From JAAZBW01 sp035647855 (GTDB lineage Bacteria > Actinomycetota > Actinomycetes > Actinomycetales > Actinomycetaceae): 62,968 nucleotides of DNA. The position numbers and the translations under genes were made by a program. The notes below the pieces were generated by a model. It saw nothing but the letters and a program-made list of their open reading frames with translations. It made no database searches and was not told the DNA's origin. Below, in pieces: positions 17,201 to 25,219 of the stretch. How positions within the stretch are numbered: position 1 is the stretch's first letter; each line of letters begins with the position of its first letter. The stretch lies in assembly GCA_035647855.1 (NCBI GenBank), contig DASRMP010000046.1:1-62968 (forward strand), given 5' to 3'.

Positions 17201-19090
17201 TTCGATCGCCTGACCTGCCGGCAACTTCAGACCGAAGTCGTAGATGTTGACCGGCTCTCCCCGCAGGTTCCATTGGGAGGGCCGCTCGTCCACGATGTCG
17301 ACGCCCATGGAGACGAGGTGGGGCATCAACCGTGTCAGGGACAGGGTCTGCCGGGAGATGACCTTGAGCCGCAGTTCGGCGGACTCCTCCGGGTCATCGG
17401 AGGCGAACATGGCATACCGGAGGTCGCTCGCGTCCGCGAGTTGGTTGGCGAGCCTCAGGTCCGCGACCGCCTGCTCGACCGTGTAGTTGGCCTGGTACGT
17501 CTCGCCGAACTCCACGCCGCGCTCCTCGGGAGCGAATTCCTCGTCCGCGACGGCGGCGAACTGGTCATACCAGCTCCTCGTCACTGCGGTGAGCTCGTGC
17601 TCCAGCGCGTCGATGTCGTAGGCAGGTACGCCGGCGCCGTCGGGGAGCTTCATCATCAGGAAGACCCGCGCGAGCAACGATTCGGTGACGGACACCTGGT
17701 ATTCGATCGATTCGGTCCCGAACGCCCGCATGAGCACTTCCTGCATACGCAGGCGCATCTCGGTGTTGAAGTGGTCACGGGCCATGTAGATAGTGCAGGA
17801 CACGAAACGCCCGTACCGCCAGGGCCTGACGAACAGGCGCACCTTCTGGCTCTCCCGCAGGTTAACGACCGCCTCGAGGATCGGGTGAAGCTCATCGACC
17901 GAGGCGTGGAACAGCTCACTGCGCGGGAAAGTGTTGATTACGTGCACGAGTGCCTTGGCGTTGTAGCTCTCGGGCTCGAACCCGGAGCGCTCGATCAGCG
18001 TCGCGGCCTTCTCCGCGAGGACGGGGATCCGCCCCACATCCATGGTGTGCGCCCTCATGGAGAACAGACCCAGGATCCGCCGTTCGCGCACCTGCCGGCC
18101 GCTCTCGTCGAAGAACCGGATCCCGACGTAATCGAGGTACGCCCCACGGCCGACCGGCGACCGGCGCGAGTCCTTCGTCAGGGCGAGGCGCCTGGAGGCG
18201 TCGGGGAGCGGGGTCGCGTGGAACTGCCCGCCGGCCTGATCCCCTCTCAGGATGCCGAGGCCGGTACCCGGAACAAGGGTGAACTCGGTGCCGCGGACCT
18301 CGTACTCGCCATAGCCGAAGAAGGCGAAGTTATCATCGTCCAGCCACCGGAGGAAGTCGCCGGCCCGTTCCGGTCCGGGGCCCGCGAGCGCAGTCTGAGG
18401 CGTGCCCTCCAGCTCGCGCACCGCGTCCTGGATCTGCGCCCGCATCGGCTTATGGTCGTCGACGACGATTCGCACGGCCGCAAGACCCTCGCGCACGGCG
18501 CTGATCAGGCCCGGGACCACTTCCCCGGCGGAGCGTCCGAGCGGTGGATACGCCTCGAAACACATCCATGACTCCGGGAGGTCACCGGGCACTCGCTCGT
18601 CGAGCACGGTGAGGTCGGCGAGAGTGCCGTCCTCGTCACGCGTGGCGGCGAACTGCGGGTGGTAGAGGTTGCGGATGCTCCAGCCGCCGTGCCGCAGGAC
18701 CATCGAGACCGTGTCCACGAGGAAGGGCCGATCGTCGGTGACGATCTGGACGAGGGTCGATCCACCGGTGTCCCATCCCTCGACCGACCCCGCGGGCACG
18801 ACGCCGAGGAGGTCCTCCCCCTTGGTGCGACCCCTGCCGAGCGAAAGATGGTGGGAGGCGATCTCTGCGATATCCCGGGCGGATCGCTCCCGGATCACGT
18901 CGCGCTCAGCTTGCGCGAAGTACGCCGAGACGAACTCCTCCAGCCGGCCGGCCGCGAGGGCCTCGGGCGCTCCGGTGACTTCGCGGGCAATCGCTGCGGC
19001 CGGGAGAACCGCCGCACCGGCGCCGGGCTCCAGGACTGTCGAGCCTTTGGGAGTGTCGATCACCGTGTCTCCTTCGGTCGGATCCGTCAT
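14255..19090 (-). CDS. gdh: NAD-specific glutamate dehydrogenase, large type
   Basis: A 1611-residue NAD-GDH of the large actinobacterial/proteobacterial class. ACT-like domains occupy the N-terminal part, the catalytic core includes VPSGAKGGFVPQN with the active-site lysine and the NAD-domain segment GIGDMAGDVFGNG, and there is a long helical C-terminal domain. It deaminates glutamate to 2-oxoglutarate with NAD+, usually for glutamate catabolism. ATG at 19090 is used; a TTG two codons upstream is also possible, and neither has a clear ribosome-binding site. This is the longest gene in the window, and it is intact. Confidence 0.96.
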   Translation of the reverse strand: MTDPTEGDTVIDTPKGSTVLEPGAGAAVLPAAAIAREVTGAPEALAAGRLEEFVSAYFAQAERDVIRERSARDIAEIASHHLSLGRGRTKGEDLLGVVPAGSVEGWDTGGSTLVQIVTDDRPFLVDTVSMVLRHGGWSIRNLYHPQFAATRDEDGTLADLTVLDERVPGDLPESWMCFEAYPPLGRSAGEVVPGLISAVREGLAAVRIVVDDHKPMRAQIQDAVRELEGTPQTALAGPGPERAGDFLRWLDDDNFAFFGYGEYEVRGTEFTLVPGTGLGILRGDQAGGQFHATPLPDASRRLALTKDSRRSPVGRGAYLDYVGIRFFDESGRQVRERRILGLFSMRAHTMDVGRIPVLAEKAATLIERSGFEPESYNAKALVHVINTFPRSELFHASVDELHPILEAVVNLRESQKVRLFVRPWRYGRFVSCTIYMARDHFNTEMRLRMQEVLMRAFGTESIEYQVSVTESLLARVFLMMKLPDGAGVPAYDIDALEHELTAVTRSWYDQFAAVADEEFAPEERGVEFGETYQANYTVEQAVADLRLANQLADASDLRYAMFASDDPEESAELRLKVISRQTLSLTRLMPHLVSMGVDIVDERPSQWNLRGEPVNIYDFGLKLPAGQAIEQWNEEDYRRFSEAFDASLRGLSHADRLNELVMSAGLTWQRVSWLRGIARYLQQAGVQYGQPYIAQVLVDHPDIAAALVSVFETRFDPRLAVDAEARGARYQSAVESILRMLDGVASLDADRILRMFLAVMEATVRTNAFAEDAPALAFKLLPGELDLLPKPRPAYEIFVTSPRVQGVHLRYSQVARGGLRWSDRPEDFRTEVLGLVKAQMVKNTVIVPSGAKGGFVPQNLPDPAADRQAWLAEGVACYQLFISSLLSVTDNIVDGVVVPPADVVRHDSDDPYLVVAADKGTASFSDIANKISVDRGFWMGDAFASGGSAGYDHKGMGITARGAWEAVKRHFFERGIDCQTTDFTCVGIGDMAGDVFGNGMLLSRHIRLIAAFNHVHIFLDPDPDAETSYAERERLFNLPRSTWKDYNPALISAGGGVYERSAKSVPVSAQVRAALNIDENATALTPSELISAILRARVDLLWNGGIGTYVKASGETHAQVGDKANDAVRVNGSSVRAAIVGEGGNLGLTQKGRVEYALTGGRINTDFIDNSAGVDTSDHEVNIKILLQPEVASERLAEEDRNELLASMTDEVGSLVLSHNKDQNLALASALCRSMEMAGSNEEWIQMLEECGLLDRELESLPSAAEVQARMGDGYALTRPELATLLAYTKIRLEQLIAASPLPDDPYMADRLIGYFPKALRERYADRMPDHRLHREIVTTITVNRFVNSMGITAYHRLADETGADVAEIVRAQLAIRSIYRLAGLETAIEQATELGADTETAARVQLARMTERSARWLLHNRRTGIDVPAEVARMGDGVGRVMEALRSLLSRADETPFASAAEALRSDGVEPELAERIAALPWLHLAMPVVEIAAEFDRDVLEVARIHSRLAERAKLDMVASRISALPRQSRWETLARAALRDDLLALQSQLVCAVLRTTDATDPDRALDAWLEPLTGTDATLAMLDEAVAGAPDLASMSVALRGIRSLLR

Positions 19091-19172
19091 GGACAATTTT
19101 GACGCGTCGCGGAGCCGCCACTGGCCAGTCCTCCGGCCGATGGACGGTGAGGTTGGTCACCGACCGGTCGGA

Positions 19173-20387
19173 CTATGCATCCTCGCCGGCCAGCCGGGCC
19201 GCGAACTCGGCGAACCCTGGCAGAGTCATCCGGAGCCTCCCCGACGACGACGCCTCCACCACTCCCCGCGCGATCAGCTGGGACCGGGGCCGGGAGAGCT
19301 GCGCGGTGGTGCGTCCGCGGTCCGCTGCCAGTTCCGCGAGCGACGCCTCTCCGCCGCGTTTCGAAAGCGCGACCACGAGTCCCCGCTGAGCCTCGGTGAG
19401 CCCGTCCCAGCGCACCCGGAAGATGCTCTCTGCCTCCTCGAACGCGAGGCCGACGGCGGCGTGCGCATCGACGCGCCGGATCGTGCCGGCCCGGCGCAGC
19501 TCGAAGGCATACCTCCCGACAGCTTGGAGGAAGTAGGGCACGGCCCAGGTCGCCTCGACCACATCTTCCGCCGCGCCCTCCTCCCACTGAACTCCGACGT
19601 GCCGGGCGGGCTCGGTCAGCGCCGTGAGCGCCGCCCCGCGGGAGAGCGGCCCGAGCGGGACAACCCGGTACAGGCGCTCCGCGTAGGGGTTGGCTTTCGC
19701 CAGCACGGTGGGGAGATGCGACTGCCCGGCGGCGACCACGTGGATCGGCACGGGAAGGTCCTCCTGACCGAGCAGGTGGAGGGCCTTGTTGATGCCGTGG
19801 AGATCGGGAGTGACGGCGGCGTCAAGTTCATCGATCGTGATGAGGGCGGCCCGGTTCTCGGTCCGCAGCCACTCGCCGAGTGCCCTGAGCAACTCGAAGA
19901 GGTCCGAACCCAGATCGCCGGAGAGGTGCACCTCGGGCTCGTCCGGTTTGAGGTCCAGACTGAAACTCGCGACGCCCTTGGTGTCCCACTGCACCCGGAA
20001 CGAGGAGAACACGCCGATCAGGCGCCGTAGTGCGCTGCGGACCGGAGACAGCTGGTCCGCCGAACGGGCCGCCTGATGCCGTGCCCATGCCCGGTGCATG
20101 GGCACGTAGAGTTCGCGGACGAATGCGCGCGCGAGGTGTTCCGGCGGCCCCGCCTCGATCGATGCGACCTCCCAGCCGGCGTCCCGTGCCCGCTGCGCGA
20201 ACTCGAGCAGCAGCACGGTCTTTCCCACGCCGCGTGTGCCGGTCACCAGCCACGGACGCGTGCCCTCACCGGTGGCTCCGACGTCGGAAACCAGCTCGTC
20301 GAAGGAGGCGAGCACCTCGTCCCGACCGGCAAGGACCGGCGGCGAGACTCCAGCTCCTGGACGGTAGGGATTGAGAGGGTCACTCAC
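19173..20387 (-). CDS. AAA/STAND-like ATPase with C-terminal winged helix
   Basis: A 404-residue protein. The N-terminal part begins NPYRPGAGVSPPVLAGRDE, followed by Walker A GTRGVGKTVLL near residue 50 and Walker B ALITIDELDA near residue 145. The last 80 residues look like a winged-helix DNA-binding domain (VVALSKRGGEASLAELA...TTAQLSRPRSQLI). This layout is seen in conserved actinobacterial ATP-binding proteins of unknown function related to the archaeal-type ATPases. GTG at 20387 follows a reverse TACCGT box by seven bases. It lies 60 bp downstream of lysS in the same direction, but has its own promoter. Confidence 0.75.
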   Translation of the reverse strand: MSDPLNPYRPGAGVSPPVLAGRDEVLASFDELVSDVGATGEGTRPWLVTGTRGVGKTVLLLEFAQRARDAGWEVASIEAGPPEHLARAFVRELYVPMHRAWARHQAARSADQLSPVRSALRRLIGVFSSFRVQWDTKGVASFSLDLKPDEPEVHLSGDLGSDLFELLRALGEWLRTENRAALITIDELDAAVTPDLHGINKALHLLGQEDLPVPIHVVAAGQSHLPTVLAKANPYAERLYRVVPLGPLSRGAALTALTEPARHVGVQWEEGAAEDVVEATWAVPYFLQAVGRYAFELRRAGTIRRVDAHAAVGLAFEEAESIFRVRWDGLTEAQRGLVVALSKRGGEASLAELAADRGRTTAQLSRPRSQLIARGVVEASSSGRLRMTLPGFAEFAARLAGEDA

Positions 20388-20394
20388 GGTTGCG

Positions 20395-20400
20395 ACGGTA
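20395..20400 (-). promoter_or_regulatory. Leaderless -10 box for the AAA ATPase
   Basis: TACCGT on the minus strand, seven bases before GTG at 20387. Confidence 0.4.
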
Positions 20401-20447
20401 CCAGCGGGGTCCGACGACGTCGCCCGGCACACGCGCCGTCGTCGTCG

Positions 20448-22016
20448 CTATACAGGCTTGACCAGCGGGAAGGTGATCGTCTCGCGGATGCCGAGCCCGG
20501 TCAGGGTCATCAGCAGCCGGTCCACGCCCATGCCCATCCCGCCCGACGGCGGCATGCCCTGCTCCATGGCCTCGAGGAAGTCCTCGTCGAGTGGCATCGC
20601 CTCGTCGTCGCCGCCGGCGGCCGCGCCCGCCTGCGACTCGAGGCGCTCGCGCTGCACCACGGGGTCCACAAGTTCGGAGTAGGCGGTCGCGAGCTCGAAA
20701 CCACGCGCGTACAGGTCCCACTTCTCCACGAGTCCCGGCCTGGAGCGGTGCGCCCGCGTGAGCGGCGAGGTGTCAACGGGGAAGTCGACCACGAACGTGG
20801 GCTTCCACAGCCCGTCCGCCACCCGCGCTTCGAACATTTCCTCGATGATCTTGCCGGGCGTGAAGTGGCGCTCCACGGGGACAAGAATCGATTCGGAGAT
20901 CCTCGCGAGCTCGGCGCGCGACATCTCCGGGCTGATCTCCCGTCCGAGCGCCGCCGAGAGCGAGTCCAGCAGCGAGATCGACTCCCACTCCCCCGAGAGG
21001 TCGTACGTGCTGCCGTCGGCAAGCTCCACGATCTCGGTGCCGAACGCATCACGGGCCGCACGCTGCACCAGGTCGCGGGTGAGGGCCGCCATCGTGTGGT
21101 AATCGCCGTACGCCTCGTAGACCTCCACCATGCTGAACTCGGGCGAGTGACTGGAATCGGCGCCCTCGTTGCGGAAGTTCCGGTTGATCTCGTAGACCTT
21201 CTCCACACCGCCGACCACCGCCCGCTTGAGGAACAGCTCAGGGGCGATGCGGAGGTACAGATCGATGTCGTAGGCGTTCATGTGGGTCACGAACGGCCGC
21301 GCCGCCGCACCGCCGTGGAGGGTCTGCAGCATCGGGGTGTCCACCTCGAGGTACCCGCGCGCGTCGAGGTTCGCGCGCAGCGAGCGCAGTACTGCAGACC
21401 GTGTCCGGACCATGTCGCGCGCGGCAGGCCGCATGATGAGGTCGAGGTGGCGACGCCGCACGCGTCCCTCCTCGGAGAGCGCCACGGGCTCGCCGGCCTC
21501 GTTGAGGTAGACCTTCGGCAGCGGGCGCAGCGCCTTGGACGCGATCCGCCAGGGCGGGACGGACTCGCCCCGCTCGTCCGTACCCGGCTGCGCGAAGACG
21601 GACAGTTCCCCACGGCGGGACGAGCCCACGTGGCCGTGCACGAAGAGGTGGTCTCCGAGATCGACATCGGTCTTGAACGAGTTGAGCGACTCCTCACCGA
21701 CCGCTGCCAGCGAGAGCATCGACTGGATGGTGGTGCCGTTGCCCTGCTGGATGGTGGCGAAGCAGAGTTTGCCGGTGTTGCGCAGGTACATGACGCGTCC
21801 CGCGATGCCGACGAGTTCCTCGGGCCGTTCCTCACCCGCCTCGAGCTTTCCGTCCCACTGCTCGCGCACCTCGGCGATCGTGGTCGTGATCGGCAACGTC
21901 ACCGGGTACGGGTCAATTCCGGAGTCGAGCAGCCGTGCGCGCTTGGCGGCGCGTACTCGGAACTGCTCGGAGTGCTCCGCGGTGGTCATTGCTGTGGTGG
22001 AGGGATGCTCGGTCAC
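20448..22016 (-). CDS. lysS: Lysyl-tRNA synthetase, class II
   Basis: A 522-residue class II LysRS. An N-terminal OB fold (about 60-180) is followed by the catalytic domain with motif 2 around FRNEGADSSHSPEFSMVE and motif 3 GMGMGVDRLLMTLTG. It charges tRNA-Lys. The GTG at 22016 lies six bases after a reverse TAGGAT box (leaderless); an ATG nine codons later is an alternative. In many actinobacteria lysS sits after panC, but here it is far from panC and next to an AAA ATPase gene. The N-terminal end is divergent from the CstR-like gene. Confidence 0.97.
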   Translation of the reverse strand: MTEHPSTTAMTTAEHSEQFRVRAAKRARLLDSGIDPYPVTLPITTTIAEVREQWDGKLEAGEERPEELVGIAGRVMYLRNTGKLCFATIQQGNGTTIQSMLSLAAVGEESLNSFKTDVDLGDHLFVHGHVGSSRRGELSVFAQPGTDERGESVPPWRIASKALRPLPKVYLNEAGEPVALSEEGRVRRRHLDLIMRPAARDMVRTRSAVLRSLRANLDARGYLEVDTPMLQTLHGGAAARPFVTHMNAYDIDLYLRIAPELFLKRAVVGGVEKVYEINRNFRNEGADSSHSPEFSMVEVYEAYGDYHTMAALTRDLVQRAARDAFGTEIVELADGSTYDLSGEWESISLLDSLSAALGREISPEMSRAELARISESILVPVERHFTPGKIIEEMFEARVADGLWKPTFVVDFPVDTSPLTRAHRSRPGLVEKWDLYARGFELATAYSELVDPVVQRERLESQAGAAAGGDDEAMPLDEDFLEAMEQGMPPSGGMGMGVDRLLMTLTGLGIRETITFPLVKPV

Positions 22017-22022
22017 GCCCAA

Positions 22023-22028
22023 ATCCTA
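22023..22028 (-). promoter_or_regulatory. Leaderless -10 box for lysS
   Basis: TAGGAT on the minus strand, six bases before GTG at 22016. Confidence 0.5.
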
Positions 22029-22061
22029 CCCAGGTGCGTGATCGGCGCGTTCCTGCGCCGC

Positions 22062-22090
22062 TTGGATACCCCTCGGGGTATTGCTAGACT
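22062..22090 (+). promoter_or_regulatory. Promoter with CsoR/CstR-type operator
   Basis: A TTGGAT -35 box (22062-22067), a 17-bp spacer and a TAGACT -10 box (22085-22090). The spacer holds ATACCCCTCGGGGTAT (22066-22081), an inverted repeat with perfect 7-bp arms typical of CsoR-family operators. A bound repressor would block RNA polymerase. It sits 31 bp upstream of the repressor gene, implying autoregulation of the repressor-reductase operon. Confidence 0.85.
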
Positions 22091-22120
22091 GCGGAACAGA
22101 CGTGTGAGAGGCAGGTCAGG

Positions 22121-22378
22121 ATGCAGCTACAGAGTGCGGATTTCGCGGGTGTTCGTAACAGGCTCGCCCGCGCCAAGGGTCAGCTGGATGGCGTGATCCG
22201 CATGCTGGACGAGGGCGATGACTGCGAGAAGATCGTCACCCAGCTCGCGGCCTGCTCGAAGGCGCTCGACAAGGCGGGGTACTCGATCATCGCTGGGGCC
22301 CTGCAGCAGTGCCTCACCAACCCCGACGAGTCGATGGACCCGCAGCGGCTCGAGAAACTCTTCCTGACGCTGACCTGA
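22121..22378 (+). CDS. CsoR-family repressor, CstR-like persulfide sensor
   Basis: An 85-residue all-helical CsoR-family protein. Copper sensors use Cys36-His61-Cys65 (M. tuberculosis numbering). Here the equivalents are Cys35, Ala60 and Cys64, with an extra Cys45. Loss of the histidine with retention of the two cysteines is the hallmark of CstR-type sensors, which react with persulfides and polysulfides instead of Cu(I). The next gene, 65 bp downstream, is a persulfide/CoA-disulfide reductase with a rhodanese domain, which fits this role. Its own promoter carries a matching operator. A copper role is unlikely but untested. Confidence 0.85.
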   Translation: MQLQSADFAGVRNRLARAKGQLDGVIRMLDEGDDCEKIVTQLAACSKALDKAGYSIIAGALQQCLTNPDESMDPQRLEKLFLTLT

Positions 22379-22443
22379 CCGTCCTTCGGCCGGCGCGCGC
22401 CCCGAACCCCTCCAGATCCCCTGCAAGAAAGAGCCTGAATCCC

Positions 22444-24210
22444 ATGAGAATCGTGATCGTCGGTGGAGTCGCCGGCGGGATGAGCGCGGCAGCACGCGCC
22501 CGCCGGCTGGATGAGACCGCGGAAATCGTCGTCCTCGAGAAGGGCGAGTATGTCTCGTTCGCCAACTGCGGCCTGCCGTACCATCTCGGCGGCGAGATCG
22601 AGCGGCGGCAGTCGCTCCTCCTCCACACGCCGAATACGCTGCGCCGATCCCTCAACCTCGATGTCCGCACCAACTCGGAGGCCATCGCCATCGACCGGGC
22701 CTCGCGCACGGTGACAGTTGCCGGTCCCGACGGCGAGTACTCCCTCACCTACGACGCACTCATCCTCGCGCCCGGCGCGAAGCCGCTGGTGCCGCCCATC
22801 ACCGGCGTCGAGCACTCCAGCGTTTTCCAGCTCTACACGATGCCGCACCTGGACCGGATCATGGAGCACGTGGACATGCTCCTCGCCTCGCCCGGCAGCG
22901 AATCCACGGACATGCCAGTGGCGGAACAGTTGCCGCACGCGGTGGTGGTCGGTGCCGGTTTCATCGGGCTGGAGTCGGTGGAGGCTCTCGTGCATCGTGG
23001 CCTGCGGGTCACGGTTGTCGAGTTCGCGCCGCACGTTCTTCCTCCCATCGACGACGAATTGGCGCCGATCATCCAGCGCGAACTCGAGGCGAACGGCGTG
23101 GATGTGAAGGTCTCGACTGCGGTCAAGACAATCACGCCCGCCGGCAATGGTGCAGCAGGGCGGCGGGAAGGGAGCGTCGTCGTCGGGCTGTCTGACGGGA
23201 CGTCCCTGGACGCGGACCTGGTGCTGCTGTCCACCGGCGTTGCGCCCAACTCCGGCCTCGCGAAGGACGCGGGACTCGAGCTGGGAGTGAGGGATGCGAT
23301 CGTCGTCGACTCGATGATGCGCACCTCGGACCGGCACATCTGGGCCGTGGGCGACGCCGTGCAGTTGAGGCAGGATGTGGGCGGGGTGGAGGTGCTGGGA
23401 CCGGTGCCGTTGGCCGCACCTGCGAACCGGCACGGACGTCTCGCCGCGGATGCGATAATCCGCGGCCTCACCAGCGACGATCCGAGGCCTCCGCTCGTGC
23501 TCGCGACATCGATAGTGCGCGTGTTTGGACAGGTCGCGGCGGTGACCGGGGCCTCGCGGCGGGCGCTCGCGCGGTCCGGCGTCGATTCCGTCACCGTGCA
23601 CGTGCACCCGAACCAGCACGCCGGCTACTATCCGGGCACGCAGCAGATCCACCTGGTGGGGTCGTTCTCGCAGGACGGCCGGCTGCTCGGCGCGCAGGCG
23701 GTGGGACCGGAGGGCGTCGACAAGCGGATCGACGTGCTCGCCACCGCCCTCAAGGGCGGGCTGAGTGCCGACGACCTCGCGGACCTGGACCTCACGTACG
23801 CGCCGCCGTTCGGCTCGGCGAAGGACGCGGTCAACATGCTGGGATTCACCGCCCAGAACATCCTCGACGGCACGATGCCCGTCTGGTACGCCGAGGACCT
23901 CGACGAGGCGCGCCGGAGCGGGCTGATCCTGGATGTAAGGTCGGTGGCGGAGTTCGGAAGCGGCCACCTCCCGGAGGCACTCAACGTGCCGCACAACCGG
24001 CTTCGCGGGCGGCTCGACGAGGTGCGCGCCGCTGCCGGAGACCGGCCTGTGTTCGTGCACTGCCTCTCCGGCGTGCGCTCGTACCTCGCGGTGCGCATTC
24101 TGCGTGGTCACGGGATCGACGCCCGGAACCTCTCGGGCGGCGCGCTGACGCTGGAGAACGTGGTCGGCGGCTGGACCGAGCGGCCCGTTCTGACATCCCA
24201 GAGGGTGTAG
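22444..24210 (+). CDS. CoA-disulfide/persulfide reductase fused to rhodanese (CoADR-RHD)
   Basis: A 588-residue protein. Residues 1-460 form the pyridine nucleotide-disulfide reductase fold, with FAD loop VGGVAGGMSAAARARR and the single active-site Cys42 in FANCGLPY, as in CoA disulfide reductases. A second NAD(P)H loop lies near GAGFIGLE. The C-terminal 100 residues are a rhodanese domain with catalytic Cys540 in HCLSGVRS. Such fusions (Npsr/CoADR-RHD) reduce CoA persulfide or polysulfide and release H2S. The ATG at 22444 is chosen because it starts the FAD-binding strand directly. It forms an operon with the CstR-like repressor. Confidence 0.92.
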   Translation: MRIVIVGGVAGGMSAAARARRLDETAEIVVLEKGEYVSFANCGLPYHLGGEIERRQSLLLHTPNTLRRSLNLDVRTNSEAIAIDRASRTVTVAGPDGEYSLTYDALILAPGAKPLVPPITGVEHSSVFQLYTMPHLDRIMEHVDMLLASPGSESTDMPVAEQLPHAVVVGAGFIGLESVEALVHRGLRVTVVEFAPHVLPPIDDELAPIIQRELEANGVDVKVSTAVKTITPAGNGAAGRREGSVVVGLSDGTSLDADLVLLSTGVAPNSGLAKDAGLELGVRDAIVVDSMMRTSDRHIWAVGDAVQLRQDVGGVEVLGPVPLAAPANRHGRLAADAIIRGLTSDDPRPPLVLATSIVRVFGQVAAVTGASRRALARSGVDSVTVHVHPNQHAGYYPGTQQIHLVGSFSQDGRLLGAQAVGPEGVDKRIDVLATALKGGLSADDLADLDLTYAPPFGSAKDAVNMLGFTAQNILDGTMPVWYAEDLDEARRSGLILDVRSVAEFGSGHLPEALNVPHNRLRGRLDEVRAAAGDRPVFVHCLSGVRSYLAVRILRGHGIDARNLSGGALTLENVVGGWTERPVLTSQRV

Positions 24211-24262
24211 CTCAGTGACGGACGCGTGTGGCTCAGTGACGGACGCGTGTGGCTCAGTGACG
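24211..24262. repeat. 21-bp tandem repeat across two convergent gene ends
   Basis: CTCAGTGACGGACGCGTGTGG starts at 24211 and 24232, with a partial third copy at 24253. It begins at the reductase stop codon and runs into the panD stop codon region. It contains GTGACGGACGCG, similar to the unit of the large arrays, and has the same 21-bp spacing. Confidence 0.85.
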
Positions 24263-24697
24263 GAAGGGCCGCGCGTTTGGCACCATGTGCGGCGCCTGAC
24301 CCGCGGTGATGTCCGGGACCATGCCCGGGTCCTCGCCGACATCGACGGGCGAATTGTGCTCGTCCACGAATACCACTCGCGGCGTGTAGGTGCGCGCCTC
24401 GGCATCCGCGAGCATGCCGTAGGAAATCAGGATGACGATGTCACCCTTGTGGATCAGGTGGGCGGCGGCGCCGTTGATGCAGATCTCGCCAGAACCCGCG
24501 ACACCAGGGATGACGTAGGTAGTGAGGCGCGCGCCGTTCGTCACGTCGACGACATCGACCGACTGACCCGGAAGCAATTCCGCGGCGACCATGAGGTCCT
24601 CATCGACGGTGATCGAGCCGACGTAGTTCAGATCCGCGCCCGTGATCGTGGCGCGGTGGATCTTCGAGATCATCATCTGACGCATCAGACTCGTCAT
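24254..24697 (-). CDS. panD: Aspartate 1-decarboxylase proenzyme
   Basis: A 147-residue PanD. The maturation site is G27-S28 in NYVGSITVD; self-cleavage there makes the pyruvoyl cofactor on Ser28. The chain makes beta-alanine for PanC. ATG at 24697 is preceded by a strong AGGAGG four bases away. A downstream Met (residue 8 or 9) gives the usual MISK start and cannot be excluded. The last 30 residues extend past the conserved core. panC is 37 kb away in this window, so the pantothenate genes are split. Confidence 0.95.
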   Translation of the reverse strand: MTSLMRQMMISKIHRATITGADLNYVGSITVDEDLMVAAELLPGQSVDVVDVTNGARLTTYVIPGVAGSGEICINGAAAHLIHKGDIVILISYGMLADAEARTYTPRVVFVDEHNSPVDVGEDPGMVPDITAGQAPHMVPNARPFRH

Positions 24698-24810
24698 CTC
24701 ACCTCCTGAGGTGCTCCGTGGTTCGTCGGGTCCCAGTATCTCCCAGCCATTGGCGGACCCGCATCCCGCATTGGCGTGAGGCCCATCGCACGAACGGGCC
24801 AAATCCGTCG

Positions 24811-24992
24811 CACGCAGACTCCGCCCGCCGCCCACGCAAATCCCGCCCGCCGTCCACGCAAATCCCGCCCGCTGTCCACGCAAGTCCCGCCCGCCGCGGT
24901 ACCTCGGGCCCCGTTTGGCTCGGCGCTGGGCTTCAAACTCACCGCGCTCCGCTTCAAACTCACCGCGCTCGGCCTCGAACTCCTTGAGGAGG
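24811..24992. repeat. 22-bp and 21-bp tandem repeats upstream of panD
   Basis: Four copies of a unit beginning CACGCAAATCCCGCCCG recur with a 22-bp period from 24811 (24811, 24833, 24855, 24877). Then three copies of CTTCAAACTCACCGCGCTC recur with a 21-bp period from 24931 (24931, 24952, 24973). On the minus strand this stretch is open in frame with panD and reads as FEAERGE heptad-like repeats, but the strong panD ribosome-binding site argues against a fused protein. The gap 24698-26309 holds this, the modules listed next and no convincing gene. Confidence 0.8.
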
Positions 24993-25070
24993 TCCTCCTT
25001 GGGAACGTCAGGCTGGTTCTCCGGGCGAACCAGTCCGCCGTCGCTTTGCATTACGCCAGCGACCGCGGGC

Positions 25071-25165
25071 TGGGGAACGTCAGGCGCCGCCTTGACGGTG
25101 CTCTGGGAAACTCCAGGCGCCGCCTTGACGGTGCTCTGGGAAACTTCAGATCCCCTGGGGAGCTT
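25071..25165. repeat. TGGGRAAC-type boxes, locus 2 (33-bp period)
   Basis: TGGGGAAC/TGGGAAAC boxes start at 25071, 25104 and 25137, 33 bp apart, with conserved spacers (aggcgccgccttgacggtg), and a weaker copy at 25156. Related to the TGGGGAAC modules of loci 1 and 4. Confidence 0.75.
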
Positions 25166-25219
25166 CGTGAGCGTGTTGCGCTTTGGCGGGGAGCCGCTTC
25201 CGCCGGCGTCTTGCTACTC

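Noticed and set aside
22121..22378. Copper-sensing CsoR
   Set aside because: The conserved His ligand is replaced by Ala60, and no copper ATPase or chaperone gene is adjacent. The sulfur enzyme next to it favours CstR-type sensing.
24202..24262. tRNA-like start (GGGTGTAGCTCAGTGACGG)
   Set aside because: It resembles a tRNA D-arm, but no anticodon stem, TTCRANYC loop or acceptor pairing follows. It belongs to the 21-bp tandem repeat and a stop codon.
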